Part shown: positions 9,929 to 17,762 of the stretch, piece by piece
Numbering within the stretch: the stretch's first letter is position 1
Layout: every line of letters starts with the position of its first letter
Assembly (NCBI GenBank): GCA_017984655.1
Contig: JAGNZB010000006.1
Coordinates: forward strand, 1-22,222
From: Candidatus Altimarinota bacterium
GTDB lineage: Bacteria > Patescibacteriota > Gracilibacteria > RBG-16-42-10
DNA: 22,222 nucleotides
Direction of reading: 5' to 3'
Notes under the pieces: generated by a model
Database searches by the model: none
What the model was told of the DNA's origin: nothing
The model's input: the letters and a program-made list of their open reading frames with translations, nothing else
Translations under genes and position numbers: made by a program

Positions 9929-11155
9929 ATGAGTTTCAAATTCTGGAGCAATGAAGCAAAAGCTGAAGCCAAGATGCTGGGTGATTTTTCGTATCTGTCT
10001 AGAGATGCTTATTATTTTGATTCCGCTTGCCAAACCCTGCGCCCCCAACCGGTGATCGATGCTGAAATGGCTTATTATCAGGAGCACAATGCCTGTGGTG
10101 GCCGGGTGAAGTATCCTTGGGGGGAGATCGTCGATGAGAAGATCGAGGCGGCTAGAAAGACGATCCTTAGTTTTGTTGGTGCTTCAGCAAAGCATTATTC
10201 GGTTGCTTTTACCCTGAATGCTACTTATGGCATCAATCTAGTGCTTCAACAAATTCCTGCTGCCAAGTATCGTACGGTGATCACATCAGACATCGAGCAC
10301 AACTCGGTGTTCCTCCCCACGATTACTTATGCCAAGCAGCATCAGCTGACTAGATTGGTCTTGGCTCGAGATCAGGATGGGAATTTGCTCTATACGAAAG
10401 AACAATTGGCTCAAGCAATTGTGGTTGTGAATGTCACTAGTAATATCGATGGCCGATGTCTCAGCAATCTCAAACAGCTAGCAGATGATATTCATGAGCA
10501 GGATGGCTTGCTGTTGTTGGATTGTTGTCAGACTTTGGCCCATCATGTGGAGCTGCTTCATGGGGTGAAGTTTGATGCTTTGTTTGCTTCTGGTCACAAG
10601 ATGTATGCACCGAGCTGTGGTTTTATTGTGATCACGCATGATTTATTGAAGCAACTAGAACCAACCTTTCTTGGTGGTGGTACGGTGGGGGACGTGCAGG
10701 AACATGACTATCAGCTTCTGCTTGCTCCTGATGAGCTATTCTCGCGATTGGAGCTTGGCTTGCAGGACTATGCTGCGATTATTGGTCTGGATGCTGCGAT
10801 CAAGTGGTATGGATCATTTCGTCATCAGCAAAAAACTGCTCAGCAGTATGAAAAGGGCTTGAGTGAGCAGCTCTTTGCTGGCATGCAGGCATTGCCTCAG
10901 GTGAAGATGATCAACGTACAGTCGTCAGCTGTTGTGGCGTTCTACCCAGAGAGAGTAGATAGTCATACGCTGGCGATGTATTTGGGCAAGCAGAACATCA
11001 TGTGTCGCTCGGGGTTCTTTTGTTGTCACTATTACTTGAAGAATAAGATGAAGTATCCACCATTATTACGAGTCTCTCTTGGTCTACACAACACATCTGA
11101 GCAAGTTGATTACTTGCTTGAGAAATTAAACTATCTGTTAGCAGTTATTAAATAA
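9929..11155 (+). CDS. PLP-dependent class V aminotransferase, SufS/cysteine desulfurase-like
   Basis: A 408-residue cytoplasmic enzyme of the SufS/CsdA type. The cofactor lysine is K224 in SGHKMYAP. The stacking histidine lies in SDIEHNS, and the aspartate and glutamine that hold the cofactor in LLLDCCQTLAHH. The sulfur-accepting loop reads RSGFFCC, with C365 at the position of the catalytic cysteine of SufS (RTGHHC) and a second cysteine, C366, beside it. The late LRVSLGLHNTSEQVD matches the substrate-binding arginine block. The family takes sulfur from cysteine for Fe-S clusters or thiolation, or acts on selenocysteine. No suf or isc scaffold gene is nearby. It shares a transcript with the following thioredoxin-fold gene, five bases downstream. 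Exact substrate unproven. Confidence 0.8.
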   Translation: MSFKFWSNEAKAEAKMLGDFSYLSRDAYYFDSACQTLRPQPVIDAEMAYYQEHNACGGRVKYPWGEIVDEKIEAARKTILSFVGASAKHYSVAFTLNATYGINLVLQQIPAAKYRTVITSDIEHNSVFLPTITYAKQHQLTRLVLARDQDGNLLYTKEQLAQAIVVVNVTSNIDGRCLSNLKQLADDIHEQDGLLLLDCCQTLAHHVELLHGVKFDALFASGHKMYAPSCGFIVITHDLLKQLEPTFLGGGTVGDVQEHDYQLLLAPDELFSRLELGLQDYAAIIGLDAAIKWYGSFRHQQKTAQQYEKGLSEQLFAGMQALPQVKMINVQSSAVVAFYPERVDSHTLAMYLGKQNIMCRSGFFCCHYYLKNKMKYPPLLRVSLGLHNTSEQVDYLLEKLNYLLAVIK

Positions 11156-11160
11156 CCTTT

Positions 11161-12177
11161 ATGCTTTGTATCGCCGCGTTTATTATATTTTCAATTCTGG
11201 GTATTTTCTCAGCTAGCTATCGGAAGCTGGCCAAAAAAGGGTGGTACTGTGTCATTCGCAAATTGACATTTCGTCCTTGTGATATCAACTTTTCTCAAGA
11301 ACTCAAAGGTAAGTTTCTAGGAAAGCTGATATTTACGCATCCGAAGCTCGCCAACTTTCTCAGTCGCTTTGCCAATGTATTTGCCTTCATCTTTGTCATT
11401 CTTACGATCTGGAGCACGCTGTATGTAGCCCAAGCAGGTCTGAATCTCTATGTCTATGACACCTGCAATCCCCAAAACGTAGAGTCATGTTCACTGGGTG
11501 GCGAGGCTTGTGGTATTGATAGTATATCCTCTACTAATGAGTTCTCTGTCTGGAATACGATCGCGAGGATGCCTGATCGTTGGAAGACCTGGGAAGCAGA
11601 AGCCTATGTGCCTGCGACGGTGAGCTATTATGGTGGCTATCAGGCAGACAAACCGGTGGCTCTAGAGATCATCGACCCTAGCTGTGTTTTCTGTAAGAAA
11701 CTGGGAGAGAATATCAAGGCCGCTGGTTTTACCGATCGATATAATCTAGCTTACATACTCTATCCAATTGAGATCTGGGAAGAGAACTATAAGTTCCCGC
11801 ATTCTTATCTGATCGCATCGTATATTGAAGCAGCCAAGAAGGTGCCTTTGGCCAATGCGACGATTACGGGAGATTGGCAATTGTTGGAGAAAGTCTTTGG
11901 TGAGAGCCCTGATGGTAGGACGATGCAGGAAGTCTTCAATGCTACCGAAGATGCCAATGTTGTAAAAGCCCAACTGCAGCAGTATTTGCAGCAAATTGGC
12001 TATTCAGAAGAGCAGATTGGTACGATTACGGATCTGAGCACTAGCGATGAAGTCAAAGCCAGTCTCAAGGCTCAGCGCACAACGGTCAATGAACAGATCC
12101 GCACTAGAAAGATCCCGACGATTTTATTTGATGGCCGACGGTATGACCGTGTCGTCGATGTGGATAAGCTGCAGTAA
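11161..12177 (+). CDS. Membrane-anchored thioredoxin-fold (DsbA/thioredoxin_4-like) protein
   Basis: A 338-residue protein with hydrophobic segments near residues 2-18 and 72-96, separated by a Lys/Arg-rich loop that should be cytoplasmic. This places the rest outside the membrane. The thioredoxin domain starts near residue 155 (KPVALEIIDPSC), with the redox motif C175-V-F-C178 and a late KIPTILFDG carrying the expected cis-proline. Between the second helix and the domain lie C102, C110 and C117, which may form disulfides or a relay. The likely role is oxidation, reduction or isomerisation of disulfides in exported proteins. It is cotranscribed with the SufS-like gene and ends just before a strong terminator. 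The direction of the redox reaction cannot be told. Confidence 0.75.
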   Translation: MLCIAAFIIFSILGIFSASYRKLAKKGWYCVIRKLTFRPCDINFSQELKGKFLGKLIFTHPKLANFLSRFANVFAFIFVILTIWSTLYVAQAGLNLYVYDTCNPQNVESCSLGGEACGIDSISSTNEFSVWNTIARMPDRWKTWEAEAYVPATVSYYGGYQADKPVALEIIDPSCVFCKKLGENIKAAGFTDRYNLAYILYPIEIWEENYKFPHSYLIASYIEAAKKVPLANATITGDWQLLEKVFGESPDGRTMQEVFNATEDANVVKAQLQQYLQQIGYSEEQIGTITDLSTSDEVKASLKAQRTTVNEQIRTRKIPTILFDGRRYDRVVDVDKLQ

Positions 12178-12210
12178 AGTCGCAAGCAGTACTGACCAGT
12201 AGTAGTTCTA

Positions 12211-12232
12211 GGGGGCATTTTGCCCCCTTTTT
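12211..12232 (+). terminator. Intrinsic terminator after the PLP enzyme/thioredoxin operon
   Basis: GGGGGCA (12211-12217), a three-base loop and TGCCCCC (12221-12227) form a perfect 7-bp GC-rich stem followed by TTTTTG. It lies 33 bases after the stop at 12177. On the opposite strand the hairpin is not followed by a T-run, so it serves the plus-strand operon. Confidence 0.92.
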
Positions 12233-12242
12233 GTTTGTTACT

Positions 12243-12797
12243 TTAGGCCGCTCCGAACAACAGTGTTTTTAATTGTGCTTTTTTTGCTGGGTCTAGGCGT
12301 ACTCTTAGGAGTTCGGTAATCGCATCTTTATTGCGAAAGAGAGGATTGTCAGACAGGAGCAAGAATTCTTCGAATGTAATCAGTTTGGTTTTGATTCGTT
12401 CACCACTATCAAGTTGGAGTGTTTCTTCTGATACACAATCCCGTGCTATATAGGTGTGGATCTGCCAGTCTACTTTTTCTTCGGGGATTGTCTCCAACCA
12501 AAGAGACCAAGTAGTCGCTCTATACCCTGTTTCTTCTAGTAGCTCTCGCTTCGCCGCTGTCAGTGTGTCTTCACCAGGGTCGCATCGGCCACCAGGCAAT
12601 GAAAGAAAAGGGGGCTTGCCGGGCTGTACTTGTTCCAACACCATAATCTTGCCGTCAATCACCGGAATCACACAGCCATTGTAGGGCCGCTTGAGCATTT
12701 CAAATGTGGCCATGCTGCCGTCAAACATTTCTTGTTCCCATTGATACGTATCATACAACTTTCCTTTGAACACCAACTTTGCCTGATCAGGTACCAT
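12243..12797 (-). CDS. Nudix hydrolase, ADP-ribose pyrophosphatase-like
   Basis: A 184-residue cytoplasmic hydrolase of nucleoside diphosphates linked to another moiety. The Nudix box is complete: GGRCDPGEDTLTAAKRELLEETG, with the glutamates of REXXEE that bind Mg2+. It is preceded by a beta-rich N-terminal domain with the WEQE and VIPVIDGKIMVLEQ strands typical of ADP-ribose pyrophosphatases. A more exact substrate cannot be read. It is transcribed alone, towards the terminator at 12211-12232, and divergently from the PH-domain gene. A palindrome (12832-12843) lies about 35 bases before its ATG. Confidence 0.9.
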   Translation of the reverse strand: MVPDQAKLVFKGKLYDTYQWEQEMFDGSMATFEMLKRPYNGCVIPVIDGKIMVLEQVQPGKPPFLSLPGGRCDPGEDTLTAAKRELLEETGYRATTWSLWLETIPEEKVDWQIHTYIARDCVSEETLQLDSGERIKTKLITFEEFLLLSDNPLFRNKDAITELLRVRLDPAKKAQLKTLLFGAA

Positions 12798-12831
12798 AGG
12801 AACGAGGTAAAGACTGCTTACAAACTAACAT

Positions 12832-12843
12832 ACACAATTGTGT
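12832..12843. promoter_or_regulatory. Palindromic operator candidate, ACACAATTGTGT
   Basis: A perfect 12-bp palindrome in the 173-bp gap between the divergent Nudix and PH-domain genes, about 35 bases before the Nudix start. Its 10-bp core CACAATTGTG recurs in the palindrome at 21666-21679, also in a divergent intergenic region. This suggests a common dimeric regulator. Two sites are few, so chance is not excluded. Confidence 0.42.
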
Positions 12844-12970
12844 GCGTCATCAGAGGGAATTATTAATGCATGATAGTGGCTGAACAGAGTAATCATGGAT
12901 TGATCACGGCCTTTTTGTTGTCCCTTTCTTACTACTGATGTAGAGTTAGGTTATTCATTAACCCCAATAT

Positions 12971-13474
12971 ATGCATAATAGATCACTCAATAGTCATGAG
13001 CCTATTCATGGCAGTATATTTTTGTTGGCAATCAAGCTTTTTGTGACGCTTTTTGTGATTGATATTGTCTACCTGGTCATTGATAGACTGTTGTTTCAAA
13101 CCGTGCAGATTGAGGTGTATAGCAATCTGGTTTTGTTGCTGACTGGTTTGTATTTGTTCAAATCACTGGTGCAGATTGTCTTGATCCTGTTTATAGTTTT
13201 TCATTGGTTGTATCACAAATATCACATTGATTATGATCAAAAGAAGCTCTATGAGTACAAGGGATTTCTCCACACCAAAGAGCATATGTCTGATTTGAAA
13301 AATGTTCGGGATGTCTCAATGGAGCAAACTATTTTTGGTAAGATCTTCAACTATGGCAATATCGTTTTGAGTATTTCAGCTTCAGGTGGGTATGCTGAGA
13401 AGGTGGTGATGAAAAAGATTCAAGAGCCTGCTCTCTATGTCGACTTCTTGGAAAACTGTGGGGTGATGCAGTGA
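12971..13474 (+). CDS. Membrane protein with bacterial PH domain (bPH2/YdbS-like)
   Basis: A 167-residue protein. Two transmembrane segments, near residues 16-38 and 48-78, are followed by a C-terminal domain of about 80 residues in bPH2 style: YHIDYDQKKLYEYKGFL, then LKNVRDVSMEQTIFGKIFNYGNIVLS, then a strand and a final helix. The FGKIFNYGNIVLS stretch is the family's most typical feature (LGRLFGYGTVxL). The role of such proteins is unknown; the domain may bind lipids or proteins at the cytoplasmic face. It ends in TGA at 13472-13474. The start lies in an AT-rich spacer with no ribosome binding site. Confidence 0.8.
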   Translation: MHNRSLNSHEPIHGSIFLLAIKLFVTLFVIDIVYLVIDRLLFQTVQIEVYSNLVLLLTGLYLFKSLVQIVLILFIVFHWLYHKYHIDYDQKKLYEYKGFLHTKEHMSDLKNVRDVSMEQTIFGKIFNYGNIVLSISASGGYAEKVVMKKIQEPALYVDFLENCGVMQ

Positions 13475-13529
13475 TTGCTGAAGAAAAAGTAGGCTCTGTG
13501 GTCTTGGTAATTGGCGGGTGATTATGACT

Positions 13530-13823
13530 TTATTTCTTCTTGTGATTGTAATAATGGTGATGTTCATGATGTACGTCTCCAGAGAGATGAGACAAGTCAC
13601 CATCTGGCAAGTAGAGTAAGAACAGTCCCAGGAGTATCCCGACAACTTCACCGACAAAGGGGGCTTCAGGAAATAGTATTCGATCGGCAAAGTGCCAGAT
13701 ACTACGCCAGACTAATACAATCCCAACGACAATGATCAAGTCGCGGAAAAAATATTTTCGTGGCTTGAGCGATAGTCCACTTTTCTTTGAGGTCGGCTGC
13801 TCTTTTTTTAAGAACGAAAACAT
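13530..13823 (-). CDS. Small two-helix membrane protein with histidine-rich tail
   Basis: A 97-residue protein with a basic N-terminus (KKEQPTSKKSG), two transmembrane segments near residues 28-47 and 56-72, joined by RILFPEAPF, and a C-terminal tail VHHEHHHYYNHKKK with seven histidines. Similar short proteins with a RD-hydrophobic-W-R-x-x-W and YLPDG pattern are, from memory, common in Patescibacteria; their function is unknown. The tail could bind a transition metal such as Zn2+ or Ni2+. It lies convergently after the PH-domain gene. The stretch of 257 bases between it and the next gene holds no other recognisable feature. Confidence 0.75.
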   Translation of the reverse strand: MFSFLKKEQPTSKKSGLSLKPRKYFFRDLIIVVGIVLVWRSIWHFADRILFPEAPFVGEVVGILLGLFLLYLPDGDLSHLSGDVHHEHHHYYNHKKK

Positions 13824-14080
13824 AGAAGGATAATAAAAACACCCACATTCTTAAGCTTTTTTTCTCGCTTCGTCTAATCATTGCTACTACAACTGCTATG
13901 CAGCCATTAGATTTTGATTGCTGAGATGCGATGAAGGTGGATTGTTACACATTTTTGACTAGGCTGTGAAGTGATACTAGAGTTGGGTTTGTCAGTGTCT
14001 AGCTATTTTTAATAGATAACAGTGCATAGTAAGAGAGTTACTCTGGTTTGTAGGAGGGGGAGCTGATTAACAAAATATTT

Positions 14081-14428
14081 ATGGCACATCGAATCTATAC
14101 AGTCAGCTTTGGCAGTGTTTATCCTTACTATATTGCTAAGGCCGAGAAAAAGGGACGCACAAAAGCTGAAGTTGATAGCATTATTCTGTGGCTCACCGGA
14201 TATAGCCAGAAAGAACTAGATCTGCAGATCGAAAACAAGACGGACTTTGAGACCTTCTTTGCCAATGCTCCTCAGTTGAATCCAGCGCGGGCTTTGGTCA
14301 AAGGTGTAGTTTGTGGTGTCAGAGTGGAAGATATCCAAGAACCAACGATGCGAGAAATTCGTTATTTGGATAAGCTTATTGATGAGCTCGCAAAAGGAAA
14401 AGCAATGGAGAAGATTCTCAGACAGTAG
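14081..14428 (+). CDS. DUF2200 family protein
   Basis: A 115-residue cytoplasmic protein that matches DUF2200 from end to end: [15 protein letters not shown] at the N-terminus, [47 protein letters not shown], and the strongly conserved end [21 protein letters not shown]. The family is small, widespread and of unknown function, sometimes with YdhG-like neighbours. The AGGAGG at 14052-14057 is 23 bases before the ATG, too far to act as a ribosome binding site. The ATG at 14081 fits the family N-terminus. It converges on the S51 peptidase gene with a 32-base gap. Confidence 0.93.
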   Translation: MAHRIYTVSFGSVYPYYIAKAEKKGRTKAEVDSIILWLTGYSQKELDLQIENKTDFETFFANAPQLNPARALVKGVVCGVRVEDIQEPTMREIRYLDKLIDELAKGKAMEKILRQ

Positions 14429-14460
14429 TTAGCCGGTGAGCTTCTCCAGCATTAATTTGT

Positions 14461-15093
14461 TCAATTCAGAACTACAATGTTTGGTTCGTCACCAAAGAGC
14501 TTCATCTCTGTACCCTTGACGCCGACGGCACAGTTCTCACTAGCGGCGATTACAGTGCGAGTGGTGGTCTTGGCGTACGCAGTAACTGCAGCTAGTGATT
14601 TCTCGGGCTCAAAATGGGGAACAAATTCGAAGTCACTGAGATGAAGACCATCATAGTTCCCTGAGGTATTTCTGGGCTCGTCCCCAAGCAAGTCACTAGT
14701 TCGAGTAGTGGGAGTCAGTACTATCGCTCCGGCACTTTGGCCGATGATCAGTTTGCCTGCATCGGCCTGTGCTCTGATCAAAGCAGCAATGTCAGGCTGC
14801 ATGATATGCTTTTGGAGATAATGAGTATCTCCTCCAGAGAGAAAGATACAATCGACTGAGTCCAGTAGTGTGCGGAGCTCAGTGAGTGGTTTTTCGGTAT
14901 CAATAGAGACTAATATGAAGCGAGTAATGCCAATAGGAGCAAATACTGCTTTAAGCTTCTCAAAGTAATACTCAGTCTTCGGTCCGGTCTGGGACGGAAT
15001 AATCGCCATCGACTTGCCTTTACAATCAAAAAGCGTAGCCAATCCACCATTGAGCTCTGGAGTCAGTAAATTGCTGTAAAGAAAAAGATTCAT
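14461..15093 (-). CDS. Peptidase S51 family protein, dipeptidase E (PepE)-like
   Basis: A 210-residue cytoplasmic protein of the peptidase S51 family, whose PepE members cut Asp-Xaa dipeptides. The nucleophile is S120 in IIGQSAGAIVL, the same position as in Salmonella PepE, and the preceding SGGDTHYL at 86-93 is the family's GGNTFxL loop. H160 in VPHFEP is a good candidate for the catalytic histidine. The fold is a Rossmann-like class I glutamine amidotransferase type. It has no signal peptide. It has a good promoter of its own (15115-15143). It ends in TGA. Other S51 activities, such as cyanophycinase-like ones, are less likely given the small size. Confidence 0.85.
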   Translation of the reverse strand: MNLFLYSNLLTPELNGGLATLFDCKGKSMAIIPSQTGPKTEYYFEKLKAVFAPIGITRFILVSIDTEKPLTELRTLLDSVDCIFLSGGDTHYLQKHIMQPDIAALIRAQADAGKLIIGQSAGAIVLTPTTRTSDLLGDEPRNTSGNYDGLHLSDFEFVPHFEPEKSLAAVTAYAKTTTRTVIAASENCAVGVKGTEMKLFGDEPNIVVLN

Positions 15094-15114
15094 AAAGAGT
15101 AGTCATCTGTCTAG

Positions 15115-15143
15115 AATATAGATCTTTCAGTGGATGGTGTGAA
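15115..15143 (-). promoter_or_regulatory. Promoter of the PepE-like gene
   Basis: On the minus strand TTCACA (forward 15138-15143) and TATATT (forward 15115-15120) are 17 bases apart. Each differs from consensus at one position. Transcription would start near 15108, about 15 bases before the ATG at 15093. Confidence 0.65.
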
Positions 15144-15198
15144 ATTATGCACGTGTGGGCGAGACAAATAGTTGTGAGTATTCAATCTGCATACATTT

Positions 15199-15218
15199 TG
15201 CTATGGTGTCGCATAGCA
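15199..15218. repeat. Inverted repeat, possible operator
   Basis: TGCTATG (15199-15205) and CATAGCA (15212-15218) are exact complements separated by six bases. It lies about 40 bases before the start chosen at 15258. It could be an operator or a short RNA hairpin. Confidence 0.35.
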
Positions 15219-15257
15219 GCAAGCTTATGCTGTAGATACTTAAGTTGCTCATCTGGT

Positions 15258-16130
15258 ATGTCTTATAAAGATCTTCTAGCACAAAAGCTTTCGGAGCTAC
15301 CAAAACAGATCGAGATCCTCTGCAATGCGTATCAGCTGATTGCTGATGCACAAGAACGCGAGAAAAAGACCATTGATTTAGAAAAGTACCAAAAAAGAAT
15401 GGAAGATGGGATTGCCTTTCTTCTGTCTATAGATGACGCTGGTGTACTTGCTAGCATTGAAAGGATTCGGCAACCGTCCCCAACTTTGTTGTACGAAAAT
15501 AAAAATAGATATCTTGCTGCTTTGAGAGACTATCGGGATACTCATAATATTGTTGTTGGTACTACCCAAATCGAGGATTACATTCAGGTGCTGAAACAAG
15601 TCGCACTGATTCACACCACCAAAGAACCAAAGCTTTTGAAAAAGCGTGGCCTATGGCCATCAAAGGCACTGTGGCTTACCGAGAACAAATCTTGTGCCAA
15701 TGCAATGGATATCGCTTTGGGATTGGATGGGTGTGTGTTTTTTACACATGGATTTAATCTGGCAGATTTTGGTGAGAGCCAAATTACTGTTGCTAATCAT
15801 TTACTTGATAACGATGACGTGGTAGTGACTAGTTTGGACCTTTTTACATTTGTACTCATAAAAACTGGTCGAACAGCCCCCACGGCGATACCGACTCACG
15901 AGTGGATTGTTGCTCTTAGTGACTATGTTCAGCACATGTTTGCCGGAAAGGACTTTTGGCAGTTGAAAGCAGAGTATATATTGACCTTCTTTGCTTCTGT
16001 TGATCAGTTCAATACATTTGCACAGAAGAACTTTTACAGCAATCAGGTGAGCAAAGCTCCTGAGGGTGAATACCCTTTCTTGGGCGAGATCAAAGTTTTT
16101 AGAAGTATTCTAGCTACAGAGATCCACTAA
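15258..16130 (+). CDS. Protein of unknown function
   Basis: A 290-residue soluble protein I do not recognise. The N-terminal 70 residues are charged and helical (AQKLSELPKQIEILCNAY and onward). The middle has a hydrophobic alpha/beta-like part near residues 150-200 (MDIALGLDGCVFFTHGF, then DVVVTSLDLFTFVLIKTG). No signal peptide or transmembrane segment is seen. I chose the ATG at 15258 over the ATG at 15147 in the same frame. The longer version would add a Cys- and Trp-rich stretch, would place the inverted repeat 15199-15218 inside the coding sequence, and has no homologous look. Its neighbour upstream is the divergent PepE-like gene; downstream lies another unknown. Confidence 0.7.
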   Translation: MSYKDLLAQKLSELPKQIEILCNAYQLIADAQEREKKTIDLEKYQKRMEDGIAFLLSIDDAGVLASIERIRQPSPTLLYENKNRYLAALRDYRDTHNIVVGTTQIEDYIQVLKQVALIHTTKEPKLLKKRGLWPSKALWLTENKSCANAMDIALGLDGCVFFTHGFNLADFGESQITVANHLLDNDDVVVTSLDLFTFVLIKTGRTAPTAIPTHEWIVALSDYVQHMFAGKDFWQLKAEYILTFFASVDQFNTFAQKNFYSNQVSKAPEGEYPFLGEIKVFRSILATEIH

Positions 16131-16229
16131 TTGGTTGTGGCGTGTGATTTGATCCAAAAGTGCTTTAGCTAAACCTTCATTGAATCTAGTGATTGGTGAG
16201 AGCGTATCGCCAGGTTTGCTATAGGTGTA

Positions 16230-16257
16230 TTGACTCTTTCATTTTTGGTATTAGAAT
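16230..16257 (+). promoter_or_regulatory. Promoter of the unknown gene at 16295
   Basis: TTGACT (16230-16235) and TAGAAT (16252-16257) are 16 bases apart, each with one mismatch to consensus. A second possible pair, TTAGAA (16251) and TATAAA (16273), overlaps it. Both lie downstream of the GTG at 16193 and support a start at 16295. Confidence 0.55.
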
Positions 16258-16294
16258 GTTTTCTTCTGTTTGTATAAAATATCGCTTAGATCCT

Positions 16295-17305
16295 ATGAAG
16301 AGATTAGAAAAATTACAGGACAAAAGATCACAAGAACAAACTTCTTGGCGATCGGCTATGTTTGGAATTTTGGTTGTGGGGCTTGTTGGCACTGGACTGC
16401 GTAGTGCTTGCAGAGATCAGGATCATCGGTCATCAAGCCCTGTCGCTACGGCCACAACTCGACGTCGACCTCGAGTGCGTACTATGCCAATGCCACAGTA
16501 CTTTGGATCCACTGTTCCTCATCCCATTGGTGTACTGTTTCAGAATAATGCTGGGTTGAGTGCTGGTATTCCAACTGAACCATCTACAGCTATTGAACCA
16601 GCTGATGAGCTGACAGCGGAACAAAGACGGCAGGCTCGGGCCAATGAGCTTTGTCATATTGGTGGAATGGTGGCAATGGATATTCAGAACGCTCAAGCCC
16701 AGGGAGGGTACTCATTTAGTACTGTGTCATCTTTGACAAGAGCCATTCTGTCCGCTGATTATGATGTTCCAGGTCTCCCTGACGCAGAAAATCCGGCTCG
16801 TGCTGCTGTGGTCAGGACTTGTCTAGAGGATGAGCTGGATACTTTGGCTATGCGAGAATTGCAAGCTGGTTCTCGAGTGCAAGCCAGAAGAATCCTGACC
16901 GCTGGTGGCAGCATTCCTTCAATCCTTGGTGCCTGTTCACTTGCTCCTTTTGTGCCTTATCAACAGTCTAGAGATGAAGTCAGATCTTGTGTGCAAGAGA
17001 TGTTGAGCGAGCGTGTGAGTGCGCTCTCTGGAGCAGAATTACAAGAACTATTTGTCAGGGTGCTTGAACAAGATCCTGAATTAGCATTTACTTTCTTTGC
17101 CGGGGCTAGAGCTGAGGTTCAGACAGCAATTCGTGCTGCTTTGGCAGCCTTGATCGCTCGTCAGTCAGAACAAATTGCTACTATGCTTCGGGTTCGGAGT
17201 GAGGATCCAGCCAGAGGTAGCTATCTTGCTTATCAACTGAGCATCATGCGTCCGTTGTCAGATTATCAAGATGTCTTGGCTGAATTATCACCAGGGGAAT
17301 ACTAG
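16295..17305 (+). CDS. Membrane-anchored or exported protein of unknown function
   Basis: A 336-residue protein with a short basic N-terminus, one hydrophobic segment near residues 19-38 ending in RSAC, and then a low-complexity basic stretch (SSSPVATATTRRRPRVR). This suggests a signal anchor with the rest outside the membrane. RSAC recalls a lipobox, but the arginine at -3 speaks against it. The rest is helical and rich in Ala, Glu and Arg. Two cysteine-containing segments look alike (VVRTC176LEDEL and EVRSC232VQEML), and C120 and the GACSLA cysteine accompany them, so disulfides are possible. I chose the ATG at 16295 because a good promoter ends just upstream; upstream in-frame starts at 16193 and 16256 fall before or inside it. 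Confidence 0.65.
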   Translation: MKRLEKLQDKRSQEQTSWRSAMFGILVVGLVGTGLRSACRDQDHRSSSPVATATTRRRPRVRTMPMPQYFGSTVPHPIGVLFQNNAGLSAGIPTEPSTAIEPADELTAEQRRQARANELCHIGGMVAMDIQNAQAQGGYSFSTVSSLTRAILSADYDVPGLPDAENPARAAVVRTCLEDELDTLAMRELQAGSRVQARRILTAGGSIPSILGACSLAPFVPYQQSRDEVRSCVQEMLSERVSALSGAELQELFVRVLEQDPELAFTFFAGARAEVQTAIRAALAALIARQSEQIATMLRVRSEDPARGSYLAYQLSIMRPLSDYQDVLAELSPGEY

Positions 17306-17348
17306 AAATGTTGGCTATAAAATCTCCTGCACTAATCACGCTAATTGT

Positions 17349-17654
17349 ATGTTAAAAGAACATCTTCCAGACTTTACCAATGCTGCATTTGCATCATTGT
17401 TGCCTACAGAAAAACAAGCAGATGCTGCAGGCTTGGTGGCTAATTTTAAGATGAGAATGGAAAGAGTAACATCTTCGTCTGAGGCTACTTCTGTATCCAT
17501 ACGTTTTAGAGAGGAAATGATCGGTTTGTATCTAGGGAATCTGGATGCTTTGATGCAGTTGTGGTCAGTATTCTGGTTGATGGAATCCTATGGTTCTCAT
17601 GTGCTGATCACACGGTTAGCCATGGCTGGGCTAGCGAAGACCGGTCAGGCGTAA
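17349..17654 (+). CDS. Small protein of unknown function, weakly supported
   Basis: A 101-residue frame starting MLKEHLPDFTNAAF, with a hydrophobic, Trp-containing C-terminal part (LWSVFWLMESYGS). No family is recognised. It follows the previous stop by 43 bases; an alternative ATG at 17271 in the same frame overlaps the end of the preceding gene. It could be a separate small gene or a frameshifted remnant of the C-terminus of the gene at 16295; the frame differs (+1 relative). A composition like its neighbours and the absence of a competing frame on either strand favour a real gene. Confidence 0.45.
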   Translation: MLKEHLPDFTNAAFASLLPTEKQADAAGLVANFKMRMERVTSSSEATSVSIRFREEMIGLYLGNLDALMQLWSVFWLMESYGSHVLITRLAMAGLAKTGQA

Positions 17655-17699
17655 GTTTGTATAGTATTGCTGTTCTACTTCTGCATCAAAGAGATGGCT

Positions 17700-17715
17700 T
17701 TACTATAGATAGTAA
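17700..17715. promoter_or_regulatory. Palindromic operator candidate upstream of the 17763 gene
   Basis: TTACTAT (17700-17706) and ATAGTAA (17709-17715) flank two bases. The palindrome ends 13 bases before a perfect -10 and so covers the place where a -35 would lie, as expected for an activator or repressor site. Confidence 0.45.
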
Positions 17716-17728
17716 GCTTTCTTTACGC

Positions 17729-17734
17729 TATAAT
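17729..17734 (+). promoter_or_regulatory. Perfect -10 element of the 17763 gene
   Basis: TATAAT in the context CGCTATAATAGAC, 28 bases before the ATG at 17763. No TTGACA-like -35 is present at 16-18 bases upstream; that position is occupied by the palindrome at 17700-17715. This fits an activator-dependent promoter. Confidence 0.6.
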
Positions 17735-17762
17735 AGACAGATTGTTCAATTAGTTTATCTCT

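Noticed and set aside
13511..13735. A plus-strand reading frame opposite the His-tailed membrane protein
   Set aside because: The product is polar and patternless (many R, Q, H), while the minus-strand frame has two clean membrane helices.
14052..14057. AGGAGG as ribosome binding site for the DUF2200 gene
   Set aside because: It is 23 bases before the ATG, and the family N-terminus begins at that ATG.
15147..15257. ATG at 15147 as the start of the unknown protein
   Set aside because: It adds a Cys/Trp-rich stretch that does not look like protein and would include an inverted repeat; it also abuts the -35 of the divergent gene.
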